The position numbers and the translations under genes were made by a program. This document shows, piece after piece, positions 42,029-51,661 of a stretch of 58,595 nucleotides of DNA. The notes under the pieces are model-generated. The model was not told the origin of the DNA. It saw nothing but the letters and a program-made list of their open reading frames with translations, and searched no databases. How positions within the stretch are numbered: the stretch's first letter is position 1; each line of letters begins with the position of its first letter. This DNA comes from an uncultured Lachnospiraceae bacterium (GTDB taxonomy: Bacteria; Bacillota; Clostridia; Lachnospirales; Lachnospiraceae), in contig CAJUES010000019.1 of NCBI GenBank assembly GCA_910585765.1, positions 1 to 58,595 of the forward strand, read 5' to 3'.

Positions 42029-45000
42029 TCATATGGATGCAAGATGTGCCCACAGGCGCAGGGCGCTGGGCCATCTGACCCAGAATGGTGGGCATATGCC
42101 TCCCTCAGCTATCCAGTTGATAACATTTCCCGTGCACGAGTTCGTGTATATACTAAACCGTTCTGCTATTACCCCCGGATTCGGAAGTTTTCCCTCGATC
42201 GCTTTGTAGGTTTTATCCGTCACCTTAAGCCTGCTAAGTCTAAGTTTTGGCGAATCACCCAAAAACATTAGCCGTTCCTGCACGAGTGTAGTACCATTTA
42301 CCAAAGGCCAGACATCCCTTGCTGACTGGAGATTGTTCTGCTTATACAGTCCAAGCATAGAATGATTATAATCATTTGAATGCAGTTCCGTCCCGATTCC
42401 TATTTCGCATTGATCATTGCGCGCCCCGACATTCCTTGCAATATTGGACCGGAATCCCGATGTCAGACCCGCAAATGCTCCGACAACCGCACCGCACACC
42501 GCACCCTGCCATATAGCTGTTCCTTCATTTGCATTGAAATTACAGCCGTGTGCCAGATTCAGAAATCCATTGGTCACATACCCATCCAGCATTCCCGTCA
42601 CGATCCCCGTCCCTACATCCGTGATAAACGTGGATACTGCCGCAGAACACCCGATCCCTACCAGGCATGTTCCGGGTATCGCGGCACCGACACCGGCAGT
42701 CAATGCGCCAAATGCAAATCCGCAGCCAACAGTGATCCCCCAGTCCTTTGCGTCAAAATCACCTCCCTTTACTGCCGTAGATATTCCATAGACAGCCGAC
42801 CCGACACCGGCACCTGCCAGTCCTGCGCCCACCAATCCAAGCGATAGAGCCAGCGCCGGAGCCGCTAATCCGCCTGATACGATTGTCAACGCCACACCGG
42901 CCGCAAAAGCGGCAATGCCGCCCAGTATCGCCCCGAAGATTCCCCACGAAAAAGCCCCATCAGGATCGACATAGTTGATCCAATCTGCATTTCCGTAGAC
43001 ATATGGATTGACAAACTGCGCCATAGGATCAATCGAAAGAAATCTTCCGGTTTTTGCGTCATAAAACCGATGCTCGAAACGATAGACCCCAAAACCTTCC
43101 TCATACGAGATATATCTCGCACCGATAAACCCAATTGCCGCCAGGTCCCTTACCGAATCATCTGAATAGCTGTATTCTATCGCACCCCCGACTGTGTAAC
43201 GGTACGCCCTGCAGACGTTCCCACCATCAGACACTGCAACGACTGAACCCTGATAGTCCTTCAACAGCCAATAAATTTTTCCGTTTACAATCTCAGCTGC
43301 TATCCCGTTGGCTCCATATACAAACAATTTCAATGATCCCGTATCATCCCTCTCCAGTACTGTCTTTCCCCCGATCGTCACACAATATGTCCTTCTGCCA
43401 TTTTCATTGTGCATACATATACCATTTGCACCATATCCATAATCTGTTTCAGAATCCTGAGACTGTAGTTTGATCACTTTCTCAAAAACCCTGTCGTATT
43501 CAATCCCGCAAAATCCTGCTTTCACGACTGCACCACGATTATTATACAAATACGATGTACCACCTGATCGGAGCAGCCGGTTGGAGCCTTTCTGGTATTC
43601 CAGCCTCTCTCCGCCAAATCCATTGCCTGGATTATTGTTGAAATCATACACGATGACAGCCGGGCTTTTCCCAGTATCAGTCACCGATGAAATTCTTCCC
43701 AGCGCATCATATGCGACAGTGCGTCTGTGATCCTGCGCAAAAACTGCATCTGCCCCCTTTATGCTTGTCGTTATTTCCGTAATCTTTCCCGAATAAAAAT
43801 TTTCTTCGTCATACACCAGTTCCTGCGTCAATATATCATCTGCTATTCCAGAAAGCACATGAGCAGAATTGTAAGTATAAAAGCGTTTCATATTTCCAAA
43901 CAACTCAGCAGTCAGCTTTCCATTCGGATCGTATTCTGTACCATATATTTTTTCTCCGTTATATTGAATCGCTTTCACCCTTCCGGATGCATCATATCTG
44001 TATTCCAATTTACCATCTGCAGGATCGGATGTCTCTCTTGCTATAACCCTGCCTGACAGATCATATTTGGTAATAACACTTTCGGTGTGCCCGTCGATAC
44101 TCACTGAATATACGCTGACATTTCCCGATTCATCATAATGATAAGTTTCTATTATGGTATGATTCCTGTCATTATATGTAATCAATTTTGAAACACGCCC
44201 AATCTCATAGGCATTTTGGGTATCCGTTCCGTCATAGTAATATATTTGTCTGGACGGTTTTGCACCCGCGGGCGGATCATTTATCGTGTCCGCTGTTTTT
44301 CTAAGCTCTTCTTCATTGTATACCGCATTTACTGATCCGACTTCCGTTTCTCTCCCATATGCATCATAAACATGATAAATATAAAAATCTTCATCGGAAT
44401 CACTGTTCAGAAAACGCAGCCTGCCGTAGGAGTCATATACCGTTCTCACAAGGGAATAATCCGGTTCCCTGCGGCTTGAGATATATCCAAGCGCATCATA
44501 TGTAATCTCGCCGACTGCAGAAGCATCCCCCCCAAAATAATTGGGATAATAGATCTTTTCATGTTGTCCTCTGATATTATTCTCATAAGCTGTGACAATC
44601 CGTTCCTCTCCCTGCTGCTCAATCGTCATAACCAGACCAAAACCATCATTGATACGTGTCGTCGATATTTTGTCCATGCCCGTGACTGAATGTGCGATAC
44701 ATGTATTATCCTGAATCCCAAACGGAAGCGAGACTGCTGCTGCCGTTATTGCCGCTGCCGTATGTCCGCCCCCCATTTTAAACTTCGCACCAAAAGAAGA
44801 ATTTTCTACCGGACAGCACTGCTCATCGGAAGTATACTTAACAGACGAGAACGGATATCCCTCTGCCTTCGGAAATAAGTCTGCCACCTCCCCACTGACA
44901 GGTTCTGACATACCTTTATATCCCGTGATGAAGTTTTCCCGGTAGCCAAAATTTGTGTCCGCCATAAGCGCAGCAGCCGTCTCTGTCTCCAAAGCCCCGA

Positions 45001-48000
45001 TCTCGTTGTAGATGTAATGTTTTACCTCCAGACCTTTGTCCGTCATACTCTGGCATTGTATACAGCGCCCGCTCAAATCGGAATAATTAATGGATAACGA
45101 TGCTTCCGGAATATAGCCAAAGACAGATATATCCTCTAAATTGTCTGCCTTCACCAACAGACTGACCGCCCCGGATTCAGATACCTTCTCTGTCAGTAAT
45201 ATTTTTCCTTCTCCCATAAAGCGAACAAACTTTCCCACTTTTACAAGCATATAATTTTCACCATGCTCTGTATCGTCTACTGTTTTGTGCGCTGTACCAT
45301 CACAAAAACTCCACTTTCCGTTTTCCATTCTGATAGACACCTGCCCAAATACAAATGCAGGCATGGACCGTCCACTGCCACTCTTTCTCTTGACAAAGAC
45401 CGCAAAATCAGTCTGCGGATTACAGGAAAATCCATCTGAAAGACATGAAAAAAGTGAATTATCTATATAACCTAACCTGCAGTCATACACTGCGCTTTCC
45501 GAAACCGCCTTCGCAGAAAATGTCTCCACAATCCTATTATCCCCCGATGTGTTGTGGAATCCTAAGAATCTTCCAAAATCATCGGCATTTGCCACGGCGC
45601 ACTGTAATCTGTCATAATAGATCCTTGTACCTGCAAGTGTATTTTCATGCCTTGCACAAACATTGAAATGATCACCACCGTAAACGGTTGCGGACGCATG
45701 AGCCGTCAGCGGAGTCACAAAAAGCACATCGAGATAAAAATCTCCATCGGAACAAAAAGATACAGATCTGCCAGCAGCCGTATTGGTCAATGGCAGTGCG
45801 ATTCTGCTCCAGCAGTCAAAGACTATATTTTTATCGTCCAGTATTTCAGTGACGCCTCCGCATTGTATTGTCACTGTTTTCATAGCATATACTGCAAATG
45901 AGACCAGCACCCCCTCTGGACGGACAGATCCGACCGATGCCGTCAATGCAATCCCGGCCCTGACAAGCAGAGAACGCGTTCCTGAATAACATCGGTCCGT
46001 CGTTACCGCCTGTCCGACAGCACCTGCACTCAATGCAAGCCCTCTCAAATCCTCATATTCTTCAAACCCGCAATAGAGTGCTTCGTCATATCGGCAGTCT
46101 GCTATTTCCGCGATCACGACATCCGAATTAATATCATAAATCGTCGTATTGCACATACCGAATGCATCGCGCGTTGTAAGTTCATTGCAGAACTTATCAG
46201 TTTCCAGCACCTCCTCCGTCTTCGTCCAGTTAACGCCGTTTTCGCAGGATGGCTCCCCTTTTCCGTTCCATTGCAATTTTGCGCTTTTATACAAATACCC
46301 GGCATTATTCATCTTCGTTTCATATTTCTCAGCCTCCAACACGATTCCCGTATTCTCGTCGCGAACGATTGATCCCGAACGTTCTGAAAGAATATTCTGC
46401 CCAAGCGCAGACGGATCATCATCCAGGGTATATCTGTATGACCGGCTCCTGATGATCTGTCTGCCGGCCTTATCCATGGATATTTTTGTACTTTTTCTCA
46501 GAACATAATATTCCGGATCATATTCATTCTCAATAATCGTTTCAACAACCGCAGTCTTTCCGGTAAAAGAACCTGTATTATAATCAAAACTGTTAAAGTA
46601 TTCACGCCTTACATTTCTTTTCTGTACGATATAAAATCCTACAACATCAAGCGCATAAGAAAAAGTATCGTTTCTCCGCAGAACAGAATTTTCAGCATTA
46701 TATTCAACGGTGGCATAAAGCCTGCCGCTAAAATGCGAATAGTACTCTTTCACATTTGTAGCCGGATCATCCGGATATTGAAAATCATCTGGTGAAGCGC
46801 CATTAAAATAAAGATAATCCGTTTTGCCAAAACATGCCCCTTTGTCCGCGGGAATAACCGAAACTGCCGAAAAAGCGAGACTGCCGCCGTCAAGCCGCGA
46901 ACATTCTTGATGATAGTCCACAAAAATATTCTGAACCCCCATGCCAAAATCATATTTCATTACTGCTGCTACCGACTGCCTGTACTGTCTGACGTAACGA
47001 TTACCTTTTAATCTATGCAAAGAAATGTGCAATTTTGTCCTCGTGAAAAACTGTGAGATTCCACAGCTATAGCCAAGCGAATCATCAAGTACCTCCCCCT
47101 CAAACTCTGTGTGATCAGCTAAACCGTCCGCATAGACCGGCACCACTCTCATCGTGTTCTTATTATTGAGATTATAAGCAAGATATGCACCGCCGATCGA
47201 ATTGAGACGCACCGAAGACAACTCAGCATCTTTAGGCAGCGCCCCCACTGAAATCCACTCCCCGTTCCCATTTCGCCGAAATACATTTCCGCCGATCACT
47301 GCATACGCCCCAGATATGATCGGGCTGTTTATGCGATCTGCCGAGACGCTTTTCACGGCAGGCGCTCCATCTTTCGTCCAGACATTCTTATACGGATCAA
47401 AACGCATTGCATAATAAGTGACTGTTTTCCTGTCGAACTCTGCACCCACAAACAGATCTGAACCATAGCCGTATACATACTCACAATTCCTCCGCGGAGA
47501 AAGCAGCTCGCACTTTACATACCCCATTGGTGTATAACGGTATGCCGTATTGGCAAACCCTATCATTGTGTCAGCAGCTATCGTGTAGTGGATCGGATTT
47601 CCTACTTCACCGGACTGTGCGATCTCAAATATTTGATAACCAGTAAAACAATAATCTATATCCCACCGAAAGGCGATAAGTGTAGCCAGTGTCCTGTCAG
47701 TATTTTTATCATACTTGAAGAATGCCGCACTGCCTATCGATGCGTTTATGGACAACGGCGGGAAGATATCTTTGTAATCCCAATCAACCTCCGCAGGCAC
47801 ATCCAAATAATTCCCCTGAATCCAATTATGATTCTCATCCGAATAAAAACTCATCAGGCGCACACTTTTTGCGTCCCGTCCGTATGCCCCAAAGATACAG
47901 TTTCTGCCTGCGGAGAGCACATTATTTGCCATGGGATCGACGGGCATAAGGTATTTATGCCATGAGCAGTCCGTATAATGATACTGATAGATCTCAAGCT

Positions 48001-49459
48001 GTTTTTGCCCGGAATGCTGAACACCGACAAAACTGTCTCCACACACCACTGACGGACGCCCAGACTCTTTCAGGTAATATTCCACTGGCTCCCAGTCTGC
48101 ACAGCGTATCGGAGAACGCTTATAAAGTCTCAATACATAGGAATTTTTCGCAGGCATGCGATAAACAAGCGCCACAAGGCCGTCGCCTGTATAAATCCTT
48201 GCACGATCCGCTGATACACTTGAAAAATAATCATCTGAATATTTTTTCCAGACAACATCAAAAAAGTGAATTTGAAAACGAAGTTTATCGCCCAGCTGCG
48301 TACAGACAACAATAAAATCAGCTCCTATTGCAGTCTGTACAGCATCATCAGAATTGTTAGAACTGCAGTCTATACGTCCATCCGGATGATACTTTGTCAG
48401 CGTTTGCTGCTCATAGGTATAAGCAACCGCCCCCGTCATAGGCATGATCTTTTTGGAGAGCCAAGCGGTATCCGCATCGTACTCAAATCGGATCGGTGGC
48501 ATATTTTCTCCCGTCGGAAGCTGTTGCGTCACAGACATGAGTAATCTCTTACGTTCCTTTTTTGCAGATGATATCAGACTATACTCCAATATCTGCCTGT
48601 ACAGCAATTTTCCAGCCTGGTTCTTCACTTCTATGCGGGACAGGTATCGGTTCTCGCATATTCCCTGATAAAGCAGGCGGTTCCTTTGCGGAATGTTTGC
48701 AGGAGCATACTCATCCGGCATTTTCAACTCATAGAAAAGCTCTACACGATGTCCATAAGATGACGTCATACGATTCAGGTAAATTTCTGACGTAAATTCA
48801 CTATCCCCAATGGGCATTTTGATATTATCGTATTCAAATTCAACGAATCCTCCTTTAGGCGATTCGACTTTTGAAAGATACCAGCCGACCGGATACTGCT
48901 TCCCACCGCCCCCGTTATATGCACCCGTAAAATTCCCCCACGCAACATTAATCTCTGTGCTATCACCTGATCCATATGTGAATCTATGACCATTTTCTTT
49001 TAGAATTTCCCAGTAAACTTCTGCCTTTCTGGTAACAAGACGGATCTTCCACAGCGGATGTTCCACAGCGTAAAAATAAACCGCTTCCGCGTCCTTCCCT
49101 GTCTGATACAGCGGGTATTGCCCCCCATCACTCGCCAAAAAATAAGACGTGTTATAAGTCTCCTTCTGTGCGCGTGAACTCACTGCTATATACGAAAGCG
49201 GCATTGACCAGCCGAATCCGACCACCGACGATATACTATCCACATTGCTGCTATGAAACGTCTCCTCGCTGCCTGGACTATAATTAATCTGGAGGGAAAA
49301 TCCAAGCCCATCGCGTCCATCCAGATTTGCCAAAACCACGGGGAAACTCAAATTGCCACGATACAGATTCACATCACTCTGAATATTTTTGTATCCTATA
49401 TCTGCTGATTGACCTCCTCGCGCTGCTGTTTCCGCACCAAACGGATTATTTGAGTCCAT
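42029..49459 (-). CDS. Giant RHS/YD-repeat protein with C-terminal effector domain
   Basis: The 2476-residue protein begins SDVNLYRGNLSFPVVLANLD, a beta-rich entry domain like that of TcB/RHS shells. A long middle of beta-propeller-like and YD-repeat segments follows (YDALGYISSRREPDY, YDAYGRETEVGS, YDLSGRVIARE). The RHS core closes with RFEHRFYDAKTGRFLSIDPM and NPYVYGNADWINYVDPDG near residue 2168. Next is a Gly/Ala-rich hydrophobic stretch of about 170 residues, and a tip from about 2360 with HSNDYNHSML and NSCTGNVINW. RHS shells enclose and deliver such tips. The ATG at 49459 has AAGGAGG upstream. There is no signal peptide. Middle and tip differ in composition, as expected for exchangeable toxin tips. 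Target and delivery route are unknown. Confidence 0.88.
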   Translation of the reverse strand: MDSNNPFGAETAARGGQSADIGYKNIQSDVNLYRGNLSFPVVLANLDGRDGLGFSLQINYSPGSEETFHSSNVDSISSVVGFGWSMPLSYIAVSSRAQKETYNTSYFLASDGGQYPLYQTGKDAEAVYFYAVEHPLWKIRLVTRKAEVYWEILKENGHRFTYGSGDSTEINVAWGNFTGAYNGGGGKQYPVGWYLSKVESPKGGFVEFEYDNIKMPIGDSEFTSEIYLNRMTSSYGHRVELFYELKMPDEYAPANIPQRNRLLYQGICENRYLSRIEVKNQAGKLLYRQILEYSLISSAKKERKRLLMSVTQQLPTGENMPPIRFEYDADTAWLSKKIMPMTGAVAYTYEQQTLTKYHPDGRIDCSSNNSDDAVQTAIGADFIVVCTQLGDKLRFQIHFFDVVWKKYSDDYFSSVSADRARIYTGDGLVALVYRMPAKNSYVLRLYKRSPIRCADWEPVEYYLKESGRPSVVCGDSFVGVQHSGQKQLEIYQYHYTDCSWHKYLMPVDPMANNVLSAGRNCIFGAYGRDAKSVRLMSFYSDENHNWIQGNYLDVPAEVDWDYKDIFPPLSINASIGSAAFFKYDKNTDRTLATLIAFRWDIDYCFTGYQIFEIAQSGEVGNPIHYTIAADTMIGFANTAYRYTPMGYVKCELLSPRRNCEYVYGYGSDLFVGAEFDRKTVTYYAMRFDPYKNVWTKDGAPAVKSVSADRINSPIISGAYAVIGGNVFRRNGNGEWISVGALPKDAELSSVRLNSIGGAYLAYNLNNKNTMRVVPVYADGLADHTEFEGEVLDDSLGYSCGISQFFTRTKLHISLHRLKGNRYVRQYRQSVAAVMKYDFGMGVQNIFVDYHQECSRLDGGSLAFSAVSVIPADKGACFGKTDYLYFNGASPDDFQYPDDPATNVKEYYSHFSGRLYATVEYNAENSVLRRNDTFSYALDVVGFYIVQKRNVRREYFNSFDYNTGSFTGKTAVVETIIENEYDPEYYVLRKSTKISMDKAGRQIIRSRSYRYTLDDDPSALGQNILSERSGSIVRDENTGIVLEAEKYETKMNNAGYLYKSAKLQWNGKGEPSCENGVNWTKTEEVLETDKFCNELTTRDAFGMCNTTIYDINSDVVIAEIADCRYDEALYCGFEEYEDLRGLALSAGAVGQAVTTDRCYSGTRSLLVRAGIALTASVGSVRPEGVLVSFAVYAMKTVTIQCGGVTEILDDKNIVFDCWSRIALPLTNTAAGRSVSFCSDGDFYLDVLFVTPLTAHASATVYGGDHFNVCARHENTLAGTRIYYDRLQCAVANADDFGRFLGFHNTSGDNRIVETFSAKAVSESAVYDCRLGYIDNSLFSCLSDGFSCNPQTDFAVFVKRKSGSGRSMPAFVFGQVSIRMENGKWSFCDGTAHKTVDDTEHGENYMLVKVGKFVRFMGEGKILLTEKVSESGAVSLLVKADNLEDISVFGYIPEASLSINYSDLSGRCIQCQSMTDKGLEVKHYIYNEIGALETETAAALMADTNFGYRENFITGYKGMSEPVSGEVADLFPKAEGYPFSSVKYTSDEQCCPVENSSFGAKFKMGGGHTAAAITAAAVSLPFGIQDNTCIAHSVTGMDKISTTRINDGFGLVMTIEQQGEERIVTAYENNIRGQHEKIYYPNYFGGDASAVGEITYDALGYISSRREPDYSLVRTVYDSYGRLRFLNSDSDEDFYIYHVYDAYGRETEVGSVNAVYNEEELRKTADTINDPPAGAKPSRQIYYYDGTDTQNAYEIGRVSKLITYNDRNHTIIETYHYDESGNVSVYSVSIDGHTESVITKYDLSGRVIARETSDPADGKLEYRYDASGRVKAIQYNGEKIYGTEYDPNGKLTAELFGNMKRFYTYNSAHVLSGIADDILTQELVYDEENFYSGKITEITTSIKGADAVFAQDHRRTVAYDALGRISSVTDTGKSPAVIVYDFNNNPGNGFGGERLEYQKGSNRLLRSGGTSYLYNNRGAVVKAGFCGIEYDRVFEKVIKLQSQDSETDYGYGANGICMHNENGRRTYCVTIGGKTVLERDDTGSLKLFVYGANGIAAEIVNGKIYWLLKDYQGSVVAVSDGGNVCRAYRYTVGGAIEYSYSDDSVRDLAAIGFIGARYISYEEGFGVYRFEHRFYDAKTGRFLSIDPMAQFVNPYVYGNADWINYVDPDGAFSWGIFGAILGGIAAFAAGVALTIVSGGLAAPALALSLGLVGAGLAGAGVGSAVYGISTAVKGGDFDAKDWGITVGCGFAFGALTAGVGAAIPGTCLVGIGCSAAVSTFITDVGTGIVTGMLDGYVTNGFLNLAHGCNFNANEGTAIWQGAVCGAVVGAFAGLTSGFRSNIARNVGARNDQCEIGIGTELHSNDYNHSMLGLYKQNNLQSARDVWPLVNGTTLVQERLMFLGDSPKLRLSRLKVTDKTYKAIEGKLPNPGVIAERFSIYTNSCTGNVINWIAEGGICPPFWVRWPSALRLWAHLASI

Positions 49460-49744
49460 ACATTTACCTCCTTGACCACGCTCATCGGCATATGTATACA
49501 TCTTGATACCAACTATAAAGCGCCCATCTGCAGGCAGTCTGACATACGTATGAAATACCGGCACATACTGTCCGTATTCTATTCTTTCAGGCTCCCTTTC
49601 TGACAGGTTTATTCACTATGCCTTTTTCAGCTACTCGCTTTTAACAGCTCCATTCACTTATTCATACTCATTCTATTTAATTCATTCAAAATTATCATTA
49701 TGAATCCTATTTTTCTCAGCATTTTGAACAAATAATTAGAAATT
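49460..49744 (-). other. Long leader of the RHS gene with in-frame coding-like sequence
   Basis: The RHS reading frame stays open upstream of its ATG to a TGA near 49618 and reads like real protein (YGQYVPVFHTYVRLPADGRF, IVGIKMYTYADERG). No ATG, and no GTG or TTG with a ribosome site, begins it. Either the RHS protein once had a longer N-terminus, or this is the relic of an upstream gene fused in frame. A possible nine-codon leader, MNKPVRKGA, starts at a GTG just upstream. Confidence 0.4.
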
Positions 49745-49774
49745 ATTTTATCATTTCTTGTCTAAATAGACAAG
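49745..49774 (-). promoter_or_regulatory. RHS-module promoter overlapping a palindromic operator
   Basis: On the minus strand TTGTCT (49773-49768) and TAAAAT (49750-49745) are 17 bp apart, with an extended -10 TG. The -35 box lies inside the palindrome CTTGTCTATTTAGACAAG (49774-49757), whose 8-bp arms are exact. A dimeric repressor bound there would block the promoter. No regulator gene stands next to it; a TetR remnant lies about 520 bp away. Confidence 0.6.
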
Positions 49775-49900
49775 GGACAGAATTGGCCAAAACCAGACTT
49801 TTTCAATTAATCGGCAACCGACCGGGCTGGTTCTGCTCTGGTTTCATGGAAGGCGGTTTACGATTTTGCTTCGGTTATTATTATGGAGTCCCTTTATCGG

Positions 49901-49935
49901 TAAATAAAAACGCCTGCAGCATTTACTGTAGGCGT
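49901..49935 (-). terminator. Intrinsic terminator upstream of the RHS promoter
   Basis: On the minus strand ACGCCTACAG pairs with CTGCAGGCGT with one mismatch and is followed by TTTTTATTTA. It would stop any transcript arriving from the gene-fragment region at 50-51 kb, insulating the RHS promoter. Confidence 0.75.
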
Positions 49936-50003
49936 CCTTATATTTGCGACGAAAGCAACATGTTGTAAATGGCATCTTGTTTTGAACATGGCTTTGTATT
50001 CTT

Positions 50004-50174
50004 TTATTTTCTTCTCCCAACGCCCTTTCCGTTGACATAGAGCTTCACACAGGCAGCATCTGCATAAACTTCTACTTCCGCCCTGTTGCCCTCACAGTTC
50101 TTCCATGCCCAGCCCGCAAAGGCATTGGTTCCCCTCCACCAGACAAAGCGGCTTTCTGTGAATATTTCCAGACC
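50004..50174 (-). pseudogene. Fragment of a GH2 beta-galactosidase C-terminal region
   Basis: Fifty-six residues read NAFAGWAWKNCEGNRAEVEV and YADAACVKLYVNGKGVG, a match in style to the beta-sandwich after the catalytic barrel of GH2 beta-galactosidases (W-x-GCEG...VEVY...ELFLNGK). It stops at 50004 after RRK. Upstream the frame merges with antisense sequence of the TetR fragment. It is a debris piece without start or catalytic domain. Confidence 0.65.
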
Positions 50175-50294
50175 CTTGACATCTGGGGATGTCTCCATTA
50201 TGATGAGGGAAAAGATAACGGCCAATAGTACGTTTTCTGAAAAAAGTCCGTTATCATACCGATGCACAGAAAGGTTTCCGTACAGGGAGGGCTT

Positions 50295-50579
50295 ATGGAA
50301 CAGAAATTGGATTTGAGGATACAGAAAACTTACCTGGCTCTGAGCGGGGCGCTGCTGGCGGCCATGGGGGAAAAACCCTTTGAGGCGATCCGTGTCAACG
50401 AGCTGTGTGACCGGGCCATGGTGCGCAAATCCACTTTTTATAAACATTTTGGGGACAAGTACGAGCTGCTGGCTTTCGTGGTGCGGCAGGGCCTGAGGTG
50501 GTTTGACGCGCAGATAGGGAAAGAAACCGTGGATATGAACCCGGTGGATTCCAACGCTGAATACAGCGGTGTCCCTTAA
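50295..50579 (+). pseudogene. TetR-family regulator, truncated after the DNA-binding domain
   Basis: The frame starts MEQKLDLRIQKTYLALSGAL after AGGGAGGG and shows the TetR helix-turn-helix, IRVNELCDRAMVRKSTFYKH, then FGDKYELLAFVV. Homology ends after about 85 residues, near 50550, where the sequence joins a fragment of a glycerate kinase on the other strand. The ligand and dimer domain is missing. It could still make a short DNA-binding peptide, but is most simply a broken gene. Confidence 0.75.
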
Positions 50580-50759
50580 TCCGGCGATGCCCTCCGCGGC
50601 GGCAAGCGCCAGTTCCTGGTTGCGCCCGCCCTTTCCGGTTCCGGTCAGGTGCACGACGGTTTCGCCCCCTGCCAGAAACGCCAGGCTCCGCCCGGTATCC
50701 TGATGCGTCCTTGCGATGGCGGCCAGAAAACTTCCCGCCTCCCTGGCCTCGCAGCACAT
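50550..50759 (-). pseudogene. Fragment of glycerate 2-kinase (MOFRL domain)
   Basis: Seventy residues read SLAFLAGGETVVHLTGTGKG then GRNQELALAAAEGI and TAVFSVG, the C-terminal MOFRL block of GckA/TtuD-type glycerate kinases, which normally goes on SDGTDGPTDAAGG. Here it is cut exactly after FSVG by the junction with the TetR fragment. The upstream two thirds of the kinase are also missing. Debris of a lost glycerate locus. Confidence 0.75.
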
Positions 50760-50867
50760 ACAATTGCAGAAATGGAATTAAGAATCCCCGGCAATCAATA
50801 CTTCACTAAGGAACTGTTAAGCGGTTGGTTTGTACAAAGTAACCGTCCTTGGATCAGAGAGCGTATG

Positions 50868-51290
50868 CTATACAGAATCCGCTGTCGTTGAATCAAAATA
50901 CCCTTTGTCTGTCATATATGTTTTTACACTGCCGTTATTGTTGTACCCTGTCCTCATCCAATTTTCACCGGCATAGGAGCCCTTTTTGGGTGCCGGTTAC
51001 CATTTACCGGCATTATCAATTGGAATACCTCCAGCATTTATACATTTTGACACAAAATTAGCACAATCGCTTCCTAAGCCATTACCTGATGAAAACTCTG
51101 GCGTTGCTGTTACATTATCTATTGCATATTTCACGGCAGTATCTTGAAGTATGCCGAAAAAGTCTGTAGAATCAATGATTTCCCGGCAGGAAGAAGCGCT
51201 TACTACACCACTACTGCACCATTTTTGAAAGAGCCTTGAAATGACATTGCATATTGCTAAATAAATCTGTTTATAAGGTGGCAGGTTTCT
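50868..51290 (-). pseudogene. Amidase_6-type domain, frameshifted; displaced RHS toxin tip?
   Basis: On the minus strand a frame reads DTAVKYAIDNVTATPEFSSG and then GLGSDCANFVSKCINAGGIP, the catalytic start of the putative amidase domain family (PF12671; nucleophile in SDCANFVS). It hits TAA at 50997-50999, but the next frame continues the same domain as KKGSYAGENWMRTGYNNNGS and VKTYMTDKGYF to a stop at 50868. One indel thus broke the gene, and the His-containing second half is absent. As I recall, such domains often form the C-terminal tips of RHS proteins in this family, and the intact RHS gene lies 1.4 kb away in the same orientation. Confidence 0.75.
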
Positions 51291-51661
51291 TCATGGAAAG
51301 TGAACTGCCATTTGGCTTAAAAAATTTACTGCATTTTTGCATAATACATAGTGATTTAATGAAGAAAGATTTTTAACAGTAGTTGTTTTTTGTAGAATAG
51401 CAGCGTACAATATGGATAATGATAAAATTAAGATAAAATATGGATAAGGAGTGAGCGCTTATGTTACAGATTAGTATGGACAAAATGATGCGTTTATAAA
51501 ATGCCAGAACACTATCAGATCTACCTTGCCCAGGGATCACGCGATGACTTAAAACTGATCGCCACTGTTTGAGGACATTTTTAAAACTAACTCTACAAAA
51601 TGAAATATTGATATGCAAAAGCAGGCTGTCTCTAGTGGCAACATTAGTGACAGTTTTTCTT
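51291..51661. other. Gene-poor stretch with small broken frames
   Basis: No intact gene. On the plus strand a good ribosome site (AAGGAGTGAG) precedes a 12-codon frame, MLQISMDKMMRL, followed at 51501 by MPEHYQIYLAQGSRDDLKLI and, after a one-base shift, LFEDIFKTNSTK. Together these look like a small protein broken by an indel. A/T-rich sequence at 51380-51450 probably held its promoter. Confidence 0.35.

Noticed and set aside
42380..48795. Numerous plus-strand frames inside the RHS gene
   Set aside because: All are antisense to a single 2476-residue frame with continuous RHS/YD-repeat features.
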